A stretch of 64,000 nt of DNA, from the NCBI GenBank assembly GCA_038106145.1, contig JAYODD010000006.1, forward strand, positions 87,740 to 151,739. The letters are read 5' to 3'. This DNA comes from JBFJKD01 sp038106145. Its GTDB lineage: Bacteria > Pseudomonadota > Gammaproteobacteria > Pseudomonadales > Porticoccaceae. The notes beneath the pieces are model-generated. The model had not been told where the DNA came from. It saw nothing but the letters and a program-made list of their open reading frames with translations, and ran no database searches. Both the position numbers and the translations under genes were made by a program. Of the stretch, positions 18,951-28,009 are shown in pieces. Within the stretch, counting starts at the first letter, position 1; each line of letters starts with the position of its first letter.

Positions 18951-20069
18951 TTACAGGATGGTGACGTCGAACGTAATAACCTCAGATACGCCGGCACCAA
19001 CAGTGAGCCCATTGACCTGAATACGGTCGATTGCCGCTGGCGTGGTATTGGCATTAGTCACCGTCACCCGCACGGTGTCCGTGCCGTTAACGGTACCCGT
19101 ACTATTGTCGTTAATAGCCACACCGTCCACGACGACAGAGTTCGCTACATAGGCTACCAGAGTGTCGTTAATATCATCCGACAGGCCGTCTGTGGTATTG
19201 ATGTTGTTGTCATCGGGAATAAATGCAGCGGTCCCACCATTATTGGTAATGGTAATGGTGTAACGGATTGTGGCACCCGGTATCGCGAATTCCTGTCCAG
19301 CGGGACCCGCCAAACCGTCATCGATAACCGCGGAAGTTTTGGTCACGGTCAATTCCGCACTCACCACTTCATAGGTACCGGTTGTCGAATGTCTGCCGTC
19401 TTCCACGGCATCAGTGGACCCGGCGCCGTCGGCAAAAATGACTTCGTTACCCGCTGCGGTGTTGGTGGCGCTCTCCGCCGTAACCGTATTGGTGCCAGCG
19501 TTGGTAGCCTGTGCAGTCAACACATAACTCGCCAGCTGTCCGTCACTTGGCGACGAAGCGCCACTGGGCGTGTTAGAAACGATAAACACGGTGACGGAGT
19601 CGCCGGGCGCTGCCGCATATGGGTCGAGATCTTTGGCATTGGCCCCCGCAGAATAGAGGGCATCTACGCCTGAATCGTAGGTTCCGTTGCCATTGGTATC
19701 CAGATAAATACCGACGAAATTCATATCAAAATCGTCACCACTTGCTACCGCTGAAGTTAACAACACCCCCTGCGTCGCGTTCCCGGTATTCGTGACCCTG
19801 AACGTCAACACTTCATCCGTTGAACCGGGAATAACAGGCACATTAGCGCCGTCCAGCCAGGTCACCGTTAAATCGACCTTGGTGTCGACCACAAAACTGT
19901 TAACGGGGGATACCACGGGTGCCTGCGCTATCGTGTTCACCGTGTAGTTAACGGTCGCGGTGTTGGTAATGGTGGTGCCAGCACTGGTTTGCGTTGACGC
20001 TGCAAACCCCACCGGAACTATGCCCAGAGTGAGCAACAACGCCCCCATCTGCCCTATAAATCGTTTCAT
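18951..20069 (-). CDS. Secreted DUF11-type subunit (paralogue of the gene at 20763-21774)
   Basis: A 372-residue exported protein. The start is decided by a perfect GGAGGT six bases before ATG; a second ATG nine codons upstream (also with a ribosome site) would spoil the signal peptide. After the signal peptide (cleaved near GFAAS) comes an N-terminal module ITNTATVNYTV, a sandwich region with VTWLDGANVPVIPGS and SGDDFDMNFVGIYLD, then a DUF11 repeat beginning LTVTKTSAVIDDG. It is rich in Thr, Asn, Asp and Gly, with no cysteine and no LPxTG or PEP-CTERM sorting tail. It lies 23 bases before the barrel gene. Function unknown; structural surface subunit is inferred. Confidence 0.78.
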   Translation of the reverse strand: MKRFIGQMGALLLTLGIVPVGFAASTQTSAGTTITNTATVNYTVNTIAQAPVVSPVNSFVVDTKVDLTVTWLDGANVPVIPGSTDEVLTFRVTNTGNATQGVLLTSAVASGDDFDMNFVGIYLDTNGNGTYDSGVDALYSAGANAKDLDPYAAAPGDSVTVFIVSNTPSGASSPSDGQLASYVLTAQATNAGTNTVTAESATNTAAGNEVIFADGAGSTDAVEDGRHSTTGTYEVVSAELTVTKTSAVIDDGLAGPAGQEFAIPGATIRYTITITNNGGTAAFIPDDNNINTTDGLSDDINDTLVAYVANSVVVDGVAINDNSTGTVNGTDTVRVTVTNANTTPAAIDRIQVNGLTVGAGVSEVITFDVTIL

Positions 20070-20181
20070 TTGTCTACCTCCGATTGGTCGTTTCATGATC
20101 TTTCCCCTCTTAATTATCTGCTTACCCACTGTGTATTAACTGTTTAACAACCCGAATGAACCAACGCTTCACAACGATCTG

Positions 20182-20715
20182 CTATTTCACGAGCGCGCGA
20201 TATCCCACCAGGGTCGATTTCCCCACTGGCAGCGCAACGCCGAGTCGCCAGCGAATGTGCGTAATGTCCGCTGCTACCGCGCCGCGTACTTCCCCGGTCT
20301 GATCCATCACTTTCAGATCACCGCGTGGCAAGTAGTTCTGTCCTCCATCTACGGAAAAACCGGTACTCACCGCCGGTCCCGTTAGCGAGCTAAAGGTACT
20401 ACTTTCCACATACGCCATATCGGGAGGTACTGGGTTAACCACCACCACATCCGTAGCGGGTGCATCGCTGATATTTTCGATGCGAATGCTGTAGATAATT
20501 TCATCGCCGGGCAGCGCCACCTCCACCGGAATACGGCGTACCACCTCTTCACCCTCTGCGTTCACTTCCACGATTTCTTTTTCGGAAATCAGCGTCACCT
20601 GCAGGTGATTGCTGGACTCTTCGCTGGCGCCTGTTGCTGGCCCGTGGTTATCCGCCCATGCCAGGGCGCCTAACAGCAGCAACGGAATTGCCGCCGCGCG
20701 TCGCAATATTTTCAT
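20182..20715 (-). CDS. Small secreted DUF11-domain protein
   Basis: A 177-residue exported protein: a signal peptide ending near ALAWA, an acidic linker, then one DUF11-like domain (PGDEIIYSIRIENISDAPATDVVVVNPVP). The end matches the family pattern THIRWRLGVALPVGKSTLVGYRALV. AGGAGA lies eight bases before the ATG. It sits third in the operon between two larger paralogous subunits and may be a minor or capping subunit; that role is a guess. Confidence 0.8.
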   Translation of the reverse strand: MKILRRAAAIPLLLLGALAWADNHGPATGASEESSNHLQVTLISEKEIVEVNAEGEEVVRRIPVEVALPGDEIIYSIRIENISDAPATDVVVVNPVPPDMAYVESSTFSSLTGPAVSTGFSVDGGQNYLPRGDLKVMDQTGEVRGAVAADITHIRWRLGVALPVGKSTLVGYRALVK

Positions 20716-20762
20716 CGGGTTATCTCCTGTGGTGATCTATGTGGTATTCGTTGCTCAGTCAT

Positions 20763-21774
20763 TTAATTAATCGTCACTGCAAATTCGATGGTCTGTACCG
20801 CACTTGCCAGGGTCAGATCCCCCAGGCGCACCACGATGCGGTTCAGCCCGGTGTCGTGCTCGCCAGCGTCGTTCCCGGCGCTATCCGACAACAGGCTCGT
20901 ATTGAGATAGAGGGATGCGGTTTTATAGGTAGTGTTCACGGGAATCGGATCGGTGACGGTGACGGCGGTGGCCGTGCCAGCTCCGGCTGCAACACTGACC
21001 TGAATACGATAGGTAATGACCGCCCCCGGTACCGGCTCGGAACCGCCAAAGGGATCCACCACACTGAGGACGCTTTTAACAAAGCTGAGAGACACGTCTG
21101 ACACCACATAGGTGCCGATAAAACTCGCGGCGCCACCGCTGGCGCCGACAATGGCATCAGTCCCCACATCGCCATCACCCGCGTTGACCGTGCCGGGAGC
21201 TCCAGTCACATTGGTGGAGGTGGCGGTCAGCGCACTGTCACCGGTCTGGGCATTGGTCGCCCCGCCGGGAATATTATTCAATACGTAAACGATAACCGAT
21301 GTTTCCGAAGCCAGTACCGGGTCGTTGCTGTTCAACACATACAGCGTATCCCCGCCGGAAAAACCCGGAACCCCATCCGTCTCGAGGTAGATGGATTGCA
21401 GGACAGGATCAAAATCGTCCCCGCTCAGGGTGCTGTCGGCGCTGAGCGCAAAGGTCTCCGTGCCATTGCCGATATTGGTCACCTGGAACGTCAGCACCTG
21501 GTTGCTGGAACCCGGACTCACCGCGACGTTGGCGGAGTCCAGCCAGGTGACTTCGATATCCACCAGTTCCTGTACAGTCAGGCTGGTGGAATTACTCGAA
21601 GCATTAAATGGCGTGCCCCCCACCGAGTAACTTACGGCCGCCTGGTTGGTGATGGGCTGGCCCCGGGGCGGTTAACGCCATTGCCGAGGTGCTACCCAAA
21701 ATCGCCAGGAACAAAATTAGGGCCCTGATCACCGGGTTGGTTTTTGCGCATTGTTGAAATAAATTATTACTCAC
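20763..21774 (-). CDS. Secreted DUF11-type subunit, frameshifted near its signal peptide
   Basis: The intact part (about 286 residues from 21623 down) is a clear paralogue of the gene at 18951-20069: VTWLDSANVAVSPGSS, SGDDFDPVLQSIYLE, then a DUF11 repeat. Its signal peptide (RALILFLAILGSTSAMA) is found upstream in another frame. That frame opens with GTG at 21774, overlapping the previous gene's TAG by one base. The two frames join if one base is removed from the CCCCGGGG run at 21661-21668, giving LTAPGQPITNQAAVSYSV, exactly the family's N-terminal module. A read error or a real mutation is equally visible; the rest of the frame shows no decay. Confidence 0.72.
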
Positions 21775-23309
21775 TATTTCACCTGTACCTGAAAGATAAC
21801 GGTTGTTGTGGAATTTATATTTACGGTGCGGGGACCGACGATCAAACTGTTACTGGCCACGTCGTAGCGGGTGTCGTCCACCCCATCTGCGGCGTCGGTT
21901 TGCGGGACCGGAGTGCCGCTGCCAATCTGGACAGAAGTACTCCCCGCCACGTAGTTAACCTGTGTGGGTAACGGATCGCTGATGACAACGTTTTCGCCAG
22001 AGGCAAAGGTCGAGGTGTTCTGCAGCACCACGCGGTATTCGACAACCGCACCGGGAACGGCGAACTCCTGTCCGGTCGGACCACTTAAATTGTCGGTGAG
22101 AACAGATGATGTTTTGCTGACAGATAGAGTCGGCGCCGGATACAGGGTGACGTCGGTAGTAGACTCGTTATTGCTGGAATTGATGTCGTAACCCAATGGT
22201 GAGCGCAGATTATTAGCGACATTGGTCACGGTAATCGGCGAACTGGGGCTACCTGCGTTGGGGGGATTATTGACCCGTACCCGCAAGGTCAGCGTGACCG
22301 TAGCTCCGGCATTCAGTGTGCCGATGGTCCAGACATTGCTGGCAAAGGATCCCTGGGTCGGGGTGGCGCTGACCAGCGTCAGTTGGGACGGCAACACATC
22401 CGACAGGGTCACACTGCGGGCTATTCCAGCATTCGCGCTGCCCCCCACCGCGTTATTGGTTACGGTGAGGATATAGTCAAATTCGGAATTTCCAGCCGCC
22501 TGGGGTGTCCCGGCCACCACCACCGCGTTGGAGGTTTTCTCCACCCCCAGGTCGAAATTATCGACAAACATAAAGTTGCGGCCGCCGGGGCCATCCATAT
22601 TGTCGTCGATCTGGCCCGGCAGCAAATTGCTGTTGGAAGAGGATACATGAAATCCCAGGGGACGCTTGCCCGGTGGACTCAGGACGGACCATGGCATGCG
22701 CGCCTCCAGCCGCACCCCATCAACGCTCCCCCCGACCACACTGGAATAAATAGTGGTTCCCCCGCTGATACCACCGAGCATATCGTAACCATCCGCAACA
22801 CCCAGTTGCCCGGGGGAGGGACAATTGGCCGGAATCTCACACACCAGCGGATCGGAGCCGGTGGCCGGGACGTAGTTGTACAGAACCGTATTGGTCAGCT
22901 GATTGGCGCCAAACCACTCCACCAAAAACACCTTGTCGGTGCTTTCCATGCGCCCGTTGGCATCCAGATCCAGGTAAAACCACCACCAGTTGCGATTCTT
23001 GGTGGAACCCCAGCGCTCGACATAAAAATACAGGTTGCTCTGATCCCAGGTGTAGGCAAATGTTTTCAAGTCCCGGCCCGTACTCTGCACCGGACGGTCG
23101 CGATCCGTACCGCTTGCCAGTCCTTCAGGATCGGATGCGGTTTGCGAGGGACTCGTGTTGGCCAAAACGGCGGCCCAGTCACCAAACAGACCGTCAACCG
23201 TGATGGTGGTGGAAATCAGATCAGCCTGTGGCGCTGGCGATACCGTGAAAAGAAAAGCCAAAATAATGGCTCGCAGGGCCCGCGACGAAACCGCCCCGCG
23301 CGCGCGCAT
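21774..23309 (-). CDS. Secreted CBM9/DOMON-like protein with two DUF11 domains
   Basis: First gene of the operon, about 511 residues. A signal peptide ends near SPAPQA. Residues about 33-230 begin ITVDGLFGDWAAVL and contain FYLDLDANG and the downstream LEARMPWSVL, a pattern like CBM9/DOMON-type beta-sandwiches that bind carbohydrate or haem. Two DUF11 repeats follow (FDLGVEKTSNAVVVAG and LSVSKTSSVLTDNL). The second repeat closely resembles the one in the gene at 18951. The ATG is chosen over an upstream TTG because it gives a normal signal peptide. It has no sorting motif. A binding role at the cell surface is inference. Confidence 0.75.
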   Translation of the reverse strand: MRARGAVSSRALRAIILAFLFTVSPAPQADLISTTITVDGLFGDWAAVLANTSPSQTASDPEGLASGTDRDRPVQSTGRDLKTFAYTWDQSNLYFYVERWGSTKNRNWWWFYLDLDANGRMESTDKVFLVEWFGANQLTNTVLYNYVPATGSDPLVCEIPANCPSPGQLGVADGYDMLGGISGGTTIYSSVVGGSVDGVRLEARMPWSVLSPPGKRPLGFHVSSSNSNLLPGQIDDNMDGPGGRNFMFVDNFDLGVEKTSNAVVVAGTPQAAGNSEFDYILTVTNNAVGGSANAGIARSVTLSDVLPSQLTLVSATPTQGSFASNVWTIGTLNAGATVTLTLRVRVNNPPNAGSPSSPITVTNVANNLRSPLGYDINSSNNESTTDVTLYPAPTLSVSKTSSVLTDNLSGPTGQEFAVPGAVVEYRVVLQNTSTFASGENVVISDPLPTQVNYVAGSTSVQIGSGTPVPQTDAADGVDDTRYDVASNSLIVGPRTVNINSTTTVIFQVQVK

Positions 23310-23613
23310 AACAAGCCAGACTAGCCCCCCCTTCCCCAAGCTGCGACCCTTCTCTGAGATAATTTATGAGAAACATGCCATATCCCTATGAATTATCTTA
23401 AATTAATGGTGTCAGATTGGCGGATTTGGGGAGGAAAATCAAGCCTTCAACAGCCTTCGAGCGTCAAAATTTTGCCACTTGGGGGCAAAAGGAGGAATTT
23501 ATCCGACCAATGGCCTAAAGTTTGCGGCTTTTTAACCGATGAGTTTGCAGTTTTTGGCTCTGGCTGAAGGCTCGTGAACAACGGGTCCACAGGAACAAAA
23601 ACCCTGTCAACGG
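23310..23613. promoter_or_regulatory. Upstream region of the DUF11 operon with an inverted repeat
   Basis: About 300 bases without a gene, more AT-rich than its surroundings. It contains TTTTGCC (23470-23476), a seven-base loop and GGCAAAA (23484-23490), a perfect seven-base inverted repeat followed by Ts on the minus strand. It could be an operator of the DUF11 operon or a weak terminator of dcd, whose stop lies 120 bases away. No convincing sigma70 or sigma54 promoter was found. Confidence 0.35.
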
Positions 23614-24186
23614 CTAAGCGCGGGGCAGGGTCACCCCCCGTTGCCCCTGGTATTTACCACCCCGGTCCCGGTAAGACGTTTCGCACTCCTCATCCGACTC
23701 AAAGAACAGCATTTGCGCCACCCCTTCGTTGGCATAAATTTTGGCCGGCAGGGTGGTGGTATTGGAAAACTCCAGGGTGACATGCCCCTCCCACTCCGGC
23801 TCCAGGGGCGTGACGTTGACGATAATCCCGCAACGGGCGTAGGTGGACTTGCCCAGACAGATGGTGAGCACACTGCGAGGAATGCGAAAATATTCGACGG
23901 TTCGGGCTAATGCGAAGGAGTTAGGGGGGATTATGCAGACATCTCCCTTGAAAGCCACAAAACTGGCCGGATCAAAGTTTTTGGGATCCACCGTCGCGGA
24001 ATGCACATTGGTGAAAATTTTGAACTCATCGGAACAGCGCACATCGTAACCGTAACTGGAGACACCGTAGGAAATCACCCGCTGACCATCCCCGTTCGGC
24101 TCCCGTACCTGGGTTGCGGCAAACGGTTCTATCATGCCGCACTCTGCCGCCATGCGCCGAATCCACCTGTCTGACTTTATACTCAC
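23614..24186 (-). CDS. dcd: dCTP deaminase
   Basis: A 190-residue trimeric enzyme converting dCTP to dUTP for thymidylate synthesis. Family motifs are SIKSDRWIRRMA at the start, GVSSYGYDVRCS, LGKSTYARCG, and TPLEPEWEGHVTLE with catalytic Glu139. Two GTG codons lie close together; the second is chosen because AAGGAG sits five bases before it and it gives the family N-terminus MSIKSD. It is followed by the DUF11 operon's upstream region on the same strand but separated by 300 bases. Confidence 0.95.
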   Translation of the reverse strand: MSIKSDRWIRRMAAECGMIEPFAATQVREPNGDGQRVISYGVSSYGYDVRCSDEFKIFTNVHSATVDPKNFDPASFVAFKGDVCIIPPNSFALARTVEYFRIPRSVLTICLGKSTYARCGIIVNVTPLEPEWEGHVTLEFSNTTTLPAKIYANEGVAQMLFFESDEECETSYRDRGGKYQGQRGVTLPRA

Positions 24187-24273
24187 CTGCACTCCTTAAT
24201 CCAGACCGCGGCCTGGTATGTGTTGCGAAACCGCGCCTGAAACCCTGATTGAGGCTTCCCGGCGAACGATGGG

Positions 24274-25101
24274 TTATTCTTCGATGGTAATTTCCGGTCG
24301 CGCCTCGTCAAGGTCGGCGAGGGCGGCCATCAGGTTGTGGGCAATGGCGCCATACGCCGCCGCAATTTCCCCCGCGGGCGCGTTGAGTACCACCGGGCGA
24401 CCGCTGTCCCCTTCCTCCCTGATGCGCCGATCCAGCGGTAGCGAACCGAGCAATGTGGTGCCATACTCCTGCGCCACCCGTTGTCCACCGCCCGCGCCAA
24501 ATATGGCGTCGCTATGGCCACAATTAGAACAGATATGCAGGGCCATATTTTCCACGATACCCAACACCGGAATCTCCACCTTGCGAAACATCTCGATGCC
24601 CTTGCGGGCATCCAGCAGGGCGATATCCTGGGGCGTGGTGACAATCACCGCGCCGGCGACCCGCGCTTTCTGCGCCAGGGTCAGTTGAATATCGCCGGTG
24701 CCGGGGGGCATATCCACCACCAGCACATCCAGCTCGCCCCACAGGGTTTGCGTCAGCATCTGCACCAGTGCGCTGCCCGCCATCGGACCGCGCCACACCA
24801 TCGGGGTTTTTTCCGTCACCAGATAGCCGATGGACATGGATTTGATGCCATGGGCCTCCACCGGCAAAAACGCATTGCCGTTGACTACTTTGGGCTGCGT
24901 GCCCTCTGCCACCCCCAGCATCATGGGCTGGCTGGGCCCGTAAATATCCGCATCCAGAACGCCTGCCTTAAGGCCTTGCGCGGCCAGCGCCAGCACCAAA
25001 TTCACCGCCGTGGTGGATTTGCCGACCCCGCCCTTGCCGGATGCCACCGCGATAATATGTTTAACCTGGGCAAGCCCATCGGGAGTCTTTGCGTCCGCCA
25101 T
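24274..25101 (-). CDS. mrp: Iron-sulfur cluster carrier Mrp/ApbC
   Basis: A 275-residue P-loop ATPase of the Mrp/NBP35 family that binds and delivers [4Fe-4S] clusters. The deviant Walker A GKGGVGKST (22-30) and the cluster-binding CxxC (CSNC near residue 193) are both present, as is DMPPGTGDIQLTL. The N-terminal MIP18-like domain of longer Mrp proteins is absent, so this is the short form. It is divergent from metG with about 100 bases between, an arrangement common in gammaproteobacteria. Confidence 0.92.
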   Translation of the reverse strand: MADAKTPDGLAQVKHIIAVASGKGGVGKSTTAVNLVLALAAQGLKAGVLDADIYGPSQPMMLGVAEGTQPKVVNGNAFLPVEAHGIKSMSIGYLVTEKTPMVWRGPMAGSALVQMLTQTLWGELDVLVVDMPPGTGDIQLTLAQKARVAGAVIVTTPQDIALLDARKGIEMFRKVEIPVLGIVENMALHICSNCGHSDAIFGAGGGQRVAQEYGTTLLGSLPLDRRIREEGDSGRPVVLNAPAGEIAAAYGAIAHNLMAALADLDEARPEITIEE

Positions 25102-25204
25102 TGTGAGTTTCGAATCCTTCTAAAAAGATAAACCGTAATGAAATAACCGCTGAAAACCGCTATAGTGGCGCGCTGTTACGACACCGAAAACAGCTGCTTC
25201 CACT

Positions 25205-27294
25205 ATGTCCGAAACGCCCGCAACCGCCTCCCAGAGCGCGCCGCAACGCGCCGAGCAAACCGTATCCGACCGCCGCCGCATCCTCGTTACCAGCGCGCTA
25301 CCCTATGCCAATGGGTCAATCCACCTCGGTCATCTGGTGGAATATATTCAAACGGATATCTGGGTGCGGTTTCAAAAGCTGCGCGGCCACGAATGTTACT
25401 ACGTTTGCGCCGACGATGCTCACGGTACCGCCATCATGTTGCGCGCGGAGCAACTGGGCCTCACGCCGGAACAACTGATTGCCCAGGTCAAGGCTGAGCA
25501 CGAACGGGATTTTGCCGACTTTCTGATTGAGTTCGATAATTATCACTCCACCCATTCCGATGAAAATCGGTTGTTAGCTGCGCAAATTTACCAGCGGCTC
25601 GTCGCTAACGGTCATATCGCACGCCGCGACATTACCCAGGCCTACGACCCGGAAAAACAACTGTTTCTGGCGGATCGCTATATCAAGGGCACCTGCCCCC
25701 GGTGCCGCACGGATGATCAGTACGGCGATAATTGCGAGGCCTGTGGCGCCACCTACGCGCCAACGGATCTGATCAATCCCAGGTCGGCGATTTCCGGCGC
25801 TACACCGGTGGAGAAAACCTCCACCCATTATTTTTTTACCCTGCCCGCGTTTACGGATTTCCTGTCCCGCTGGACCCGCGCTGGCCATGTCCAGGATGAA
25901 ATTGCCAACAAATTGAGCGAATGGCTGGACGCGGGGTTACAGGAATGGGATATCAGCCGCGACGCGCCCTATTTCGGTTTTGAAATTCCCGACGCCCCCG
26001 GTAAATATTTTTACGTGTGGCTGGATGCGCCGATCGGCTATATGGCCAGCTTTAAAAACCTCTGCGATCGCCAGGGCGTTGCCTTTGATGACTTCTGGCA
26101 ACGGCATTCCGCTACCGAGCTGTACCATTTTATCGGCAAGGACATTGTCAATTTCCACGCCCTGTTCTGGCCGGCCATGCTGGAAAGCGCCGGTTACCGC
26201 ACCCCCAGCAAAATCTGCGTTCACGGTTTTCTCACCGTGAACGGCAAGAAAATGTCCAAGTCCCGCGGCACCTTTGTCAACGCCCGCACCTACCTCGACC
26301 ACCTCGAGCCGGAATATCTGCGCTATTATTTTGCCGCCAAGTTGTCGGCCAATGTGGAAGACCTGGACCTCAATCTCGATGACTTTATTCAGCGGGTGAA
26401 CAGCGATCTGGTGGGCAAGCTGGTCAACCTGGCCAGCCGCTGCGCCGGATTTATTCACAAACAGCACCAGGGACAACTGGGCAACAGCGTCGCCGACCCG
26501 GTGTTGTGGGAGCGCGTCGCGCAGACCGGAACCGTAATCGCCGACCATTATGAAGCCCGTGACTTTGGCAAGGCGATGCGCGAAATTATGGCCCTGGCCG
26601 ATGCCGCCAATGAATATATCGCTGTCCAGGAGCCCTGGAAACTGAGCAAGCAGCCAGGTAAAGAGGCGGAAGTTCAGGCGGTATGCTCACTGGGCATCAA
26701 TCTGTTCCGCGCCCTGATGATCTACCTCAAACCGGTGTTGCCGGGGGTGGCGCGACAGGCCGAGGAATTCCTCAACGATCCCTTGCACTGGCGGGGTGCC
26801 ATCGCACCCTTGCTCGGGCACACCATTAACCCCTTCAAACCCATGATGCAGCGGGTTGAACCCGACAAGGTAAGCGCCATGATCGATGCCAGTAAAAGCG
26901 AAGAAAATGGGGCGACCGCCCCACCGCCGCAGCCTGCCACGACACAGGAACCCATCGCGCCGGAAATCACTATCGACGATTTCGTCAAGGTGGACCTGCG
27001 GGTGGCGCGCATCGTCAAAGCAGAGCCGGTGGCAGGCGCNNNNNNNNNNCCGACAAGTTATTGCAGCTAACCCTGGATATCGGCGGCGCAACCCGCAATG
27101 TCTTCTCGGGTATCAAATCCGCTTACAGCCCGGAACAGCTTGAGGGCCGACTGACGGTGCTGGTGGCCAACCTCAAACTCCGCAAGATGCGCTTTGGGCT
27201 GTCCGAGGGCATGGTGCTGGCGGCGGGCGACGACGACGGCATCTACCTGCTGGCCCCGGACAGCGGCGCGCAGCCGGGACAACGCATCACCTGA
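25205..27294 (+). CDS. metG: Methionyl-tRNA synthetase (interrupted by assembly gap)
   Basis: A class I aminoacyl-tRNA synthetase. The HIGH motif is HLGH (40-43), the zinc knuckle is CPRC...CEAC, and KMSKS is intact (GKKMSKSRGTF). The C-terminal tRNA-binding domain begins TIDDFVKVDLRVARIV and ends at base 27294 with DSGAQPGQRIT. Ten Ns at 27040-27049 shift the frame artificially, splitting the gene. On both sides the sequence fits as VAGADKLLQLTL with essentially no missing residues, so the real gene is a single frame of about 693 codons. Confidence 0.95.
27040..27049. other. 10-N assembly gap inside metG
   Basis: The gap changes the apparent frame. Joining ...GGCGC to CCGAC with a one-base overlap restores the MetG reading, so the true gap is about zero. 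Confidence 0.9.
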
Positions 27295-27426
27295 TTATTA
27301 CCGGGTACGGCAGCTGTTATCGATGGGTTGATTGCCCCCAGGGAAGACAACGGTTGCCGTGTAAACTGTCTATCCGCAATAATGACCTGAGTTCTCCTCT
27401 GTAGCGCCAGCGCAGGCACATCGGTT

Positions 27427-28002
27427 ATGCAGGAATTTGCCGTTATTCTTCTCAGCGCCACGCTGGTTAACAATTTTGTGCTGGTGCAGTTTCTGGGCCT
27501 GTGTCCATTTATGGGCGTGTCCAACAAACTGGAAACGGCGATCGGCATGGCCAGCGCCACCACGTTCGTGCTGACCCTCGCCGCCGTGTCCAGCTATATG
27601 GTCAACACCTGGATTTTACTGCCGCTGGGCCTCGAGTACCTGCGCACCATTGCCTTCATTCTGGTGATTGCCGTGGTGGTACAGTTCACCAAGATGTTTA
27701 TCGAAAAAACCAGCCCGCTGCTACACCGGGTGCTGGGGGTTTTTCTGCCCCTGATTACCACCAACTGCGCGGTATTAGGTGTCGCCCTGCAAAACACCGC
27801 AAAAGTGCGCTCCTTTATGGAAGCCAGTCTCTACGGTCTGGGCGCGGCATTAGGCTTTTCCCTGGTGCTGATTCTTTTTTCCGCCATGCGCGAACGGCTC
27901 GCGGTTGCCGACGTCCCCGCACCGTTTCGCGGCGCCGCCATTGCCATGATTACCGCTGGCCTGATGTCCCTCGCGTTTATGGGTTTCGGCGGGTTGGTGT
28001 AG
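27427..28002 (+). CDS. rsxA: Electron transport complex subunit RsxA
   Basis: A 191-residue, six-helix inner-membrane subunit of the Rsx (Rnf-type) complex, which moves electrons from NADH to ferredoxin-like acceptors; in E. coli it keeps the SoxR [2Fe-2S] centre reduced. Family sequence LVNNFVLVQFLGLCPFMGVSNKLE and the conserved cysteines in LGLCPF and TTNCAVLG (which share an iron-sulfur cluster with RsxE) are present. First of six genes in the order rsxA-B-C-D-G-E, eight bases from rsxB. Confidence 0.95.
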   Translation: MQEFAVILLSATLVNNFVLVQFLGLCPFMGVSNKLETAIGMASATTFVLTLAAVSSYMVNTWILLPLGLEYLRTIAFILVIAVVVQFTKMFIEKTSPLLHRVLGVFLPLITTNCAVLGVALQNTAKVRSFMEASLYGLGAALGFSLVLILFSAMRERLAVADVPAPFRGAAIAMITAGLMSLAFMGFGGLV

Positions 28003-28009
28003 CCGCGCC

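Noticed and set aside
22383..23324. 313-codon open frame on the plus strand
   Set aside because: It is antisense to the CBM9-like DUF11 gene and shows no domain, signal peptide or ribosome site.
23460..23500. Possible sigma54 promoter (TGGCA...TTGA on the minus strand)
   Set aside because: The -12 GC is not at the required spacing from the -24 GG.
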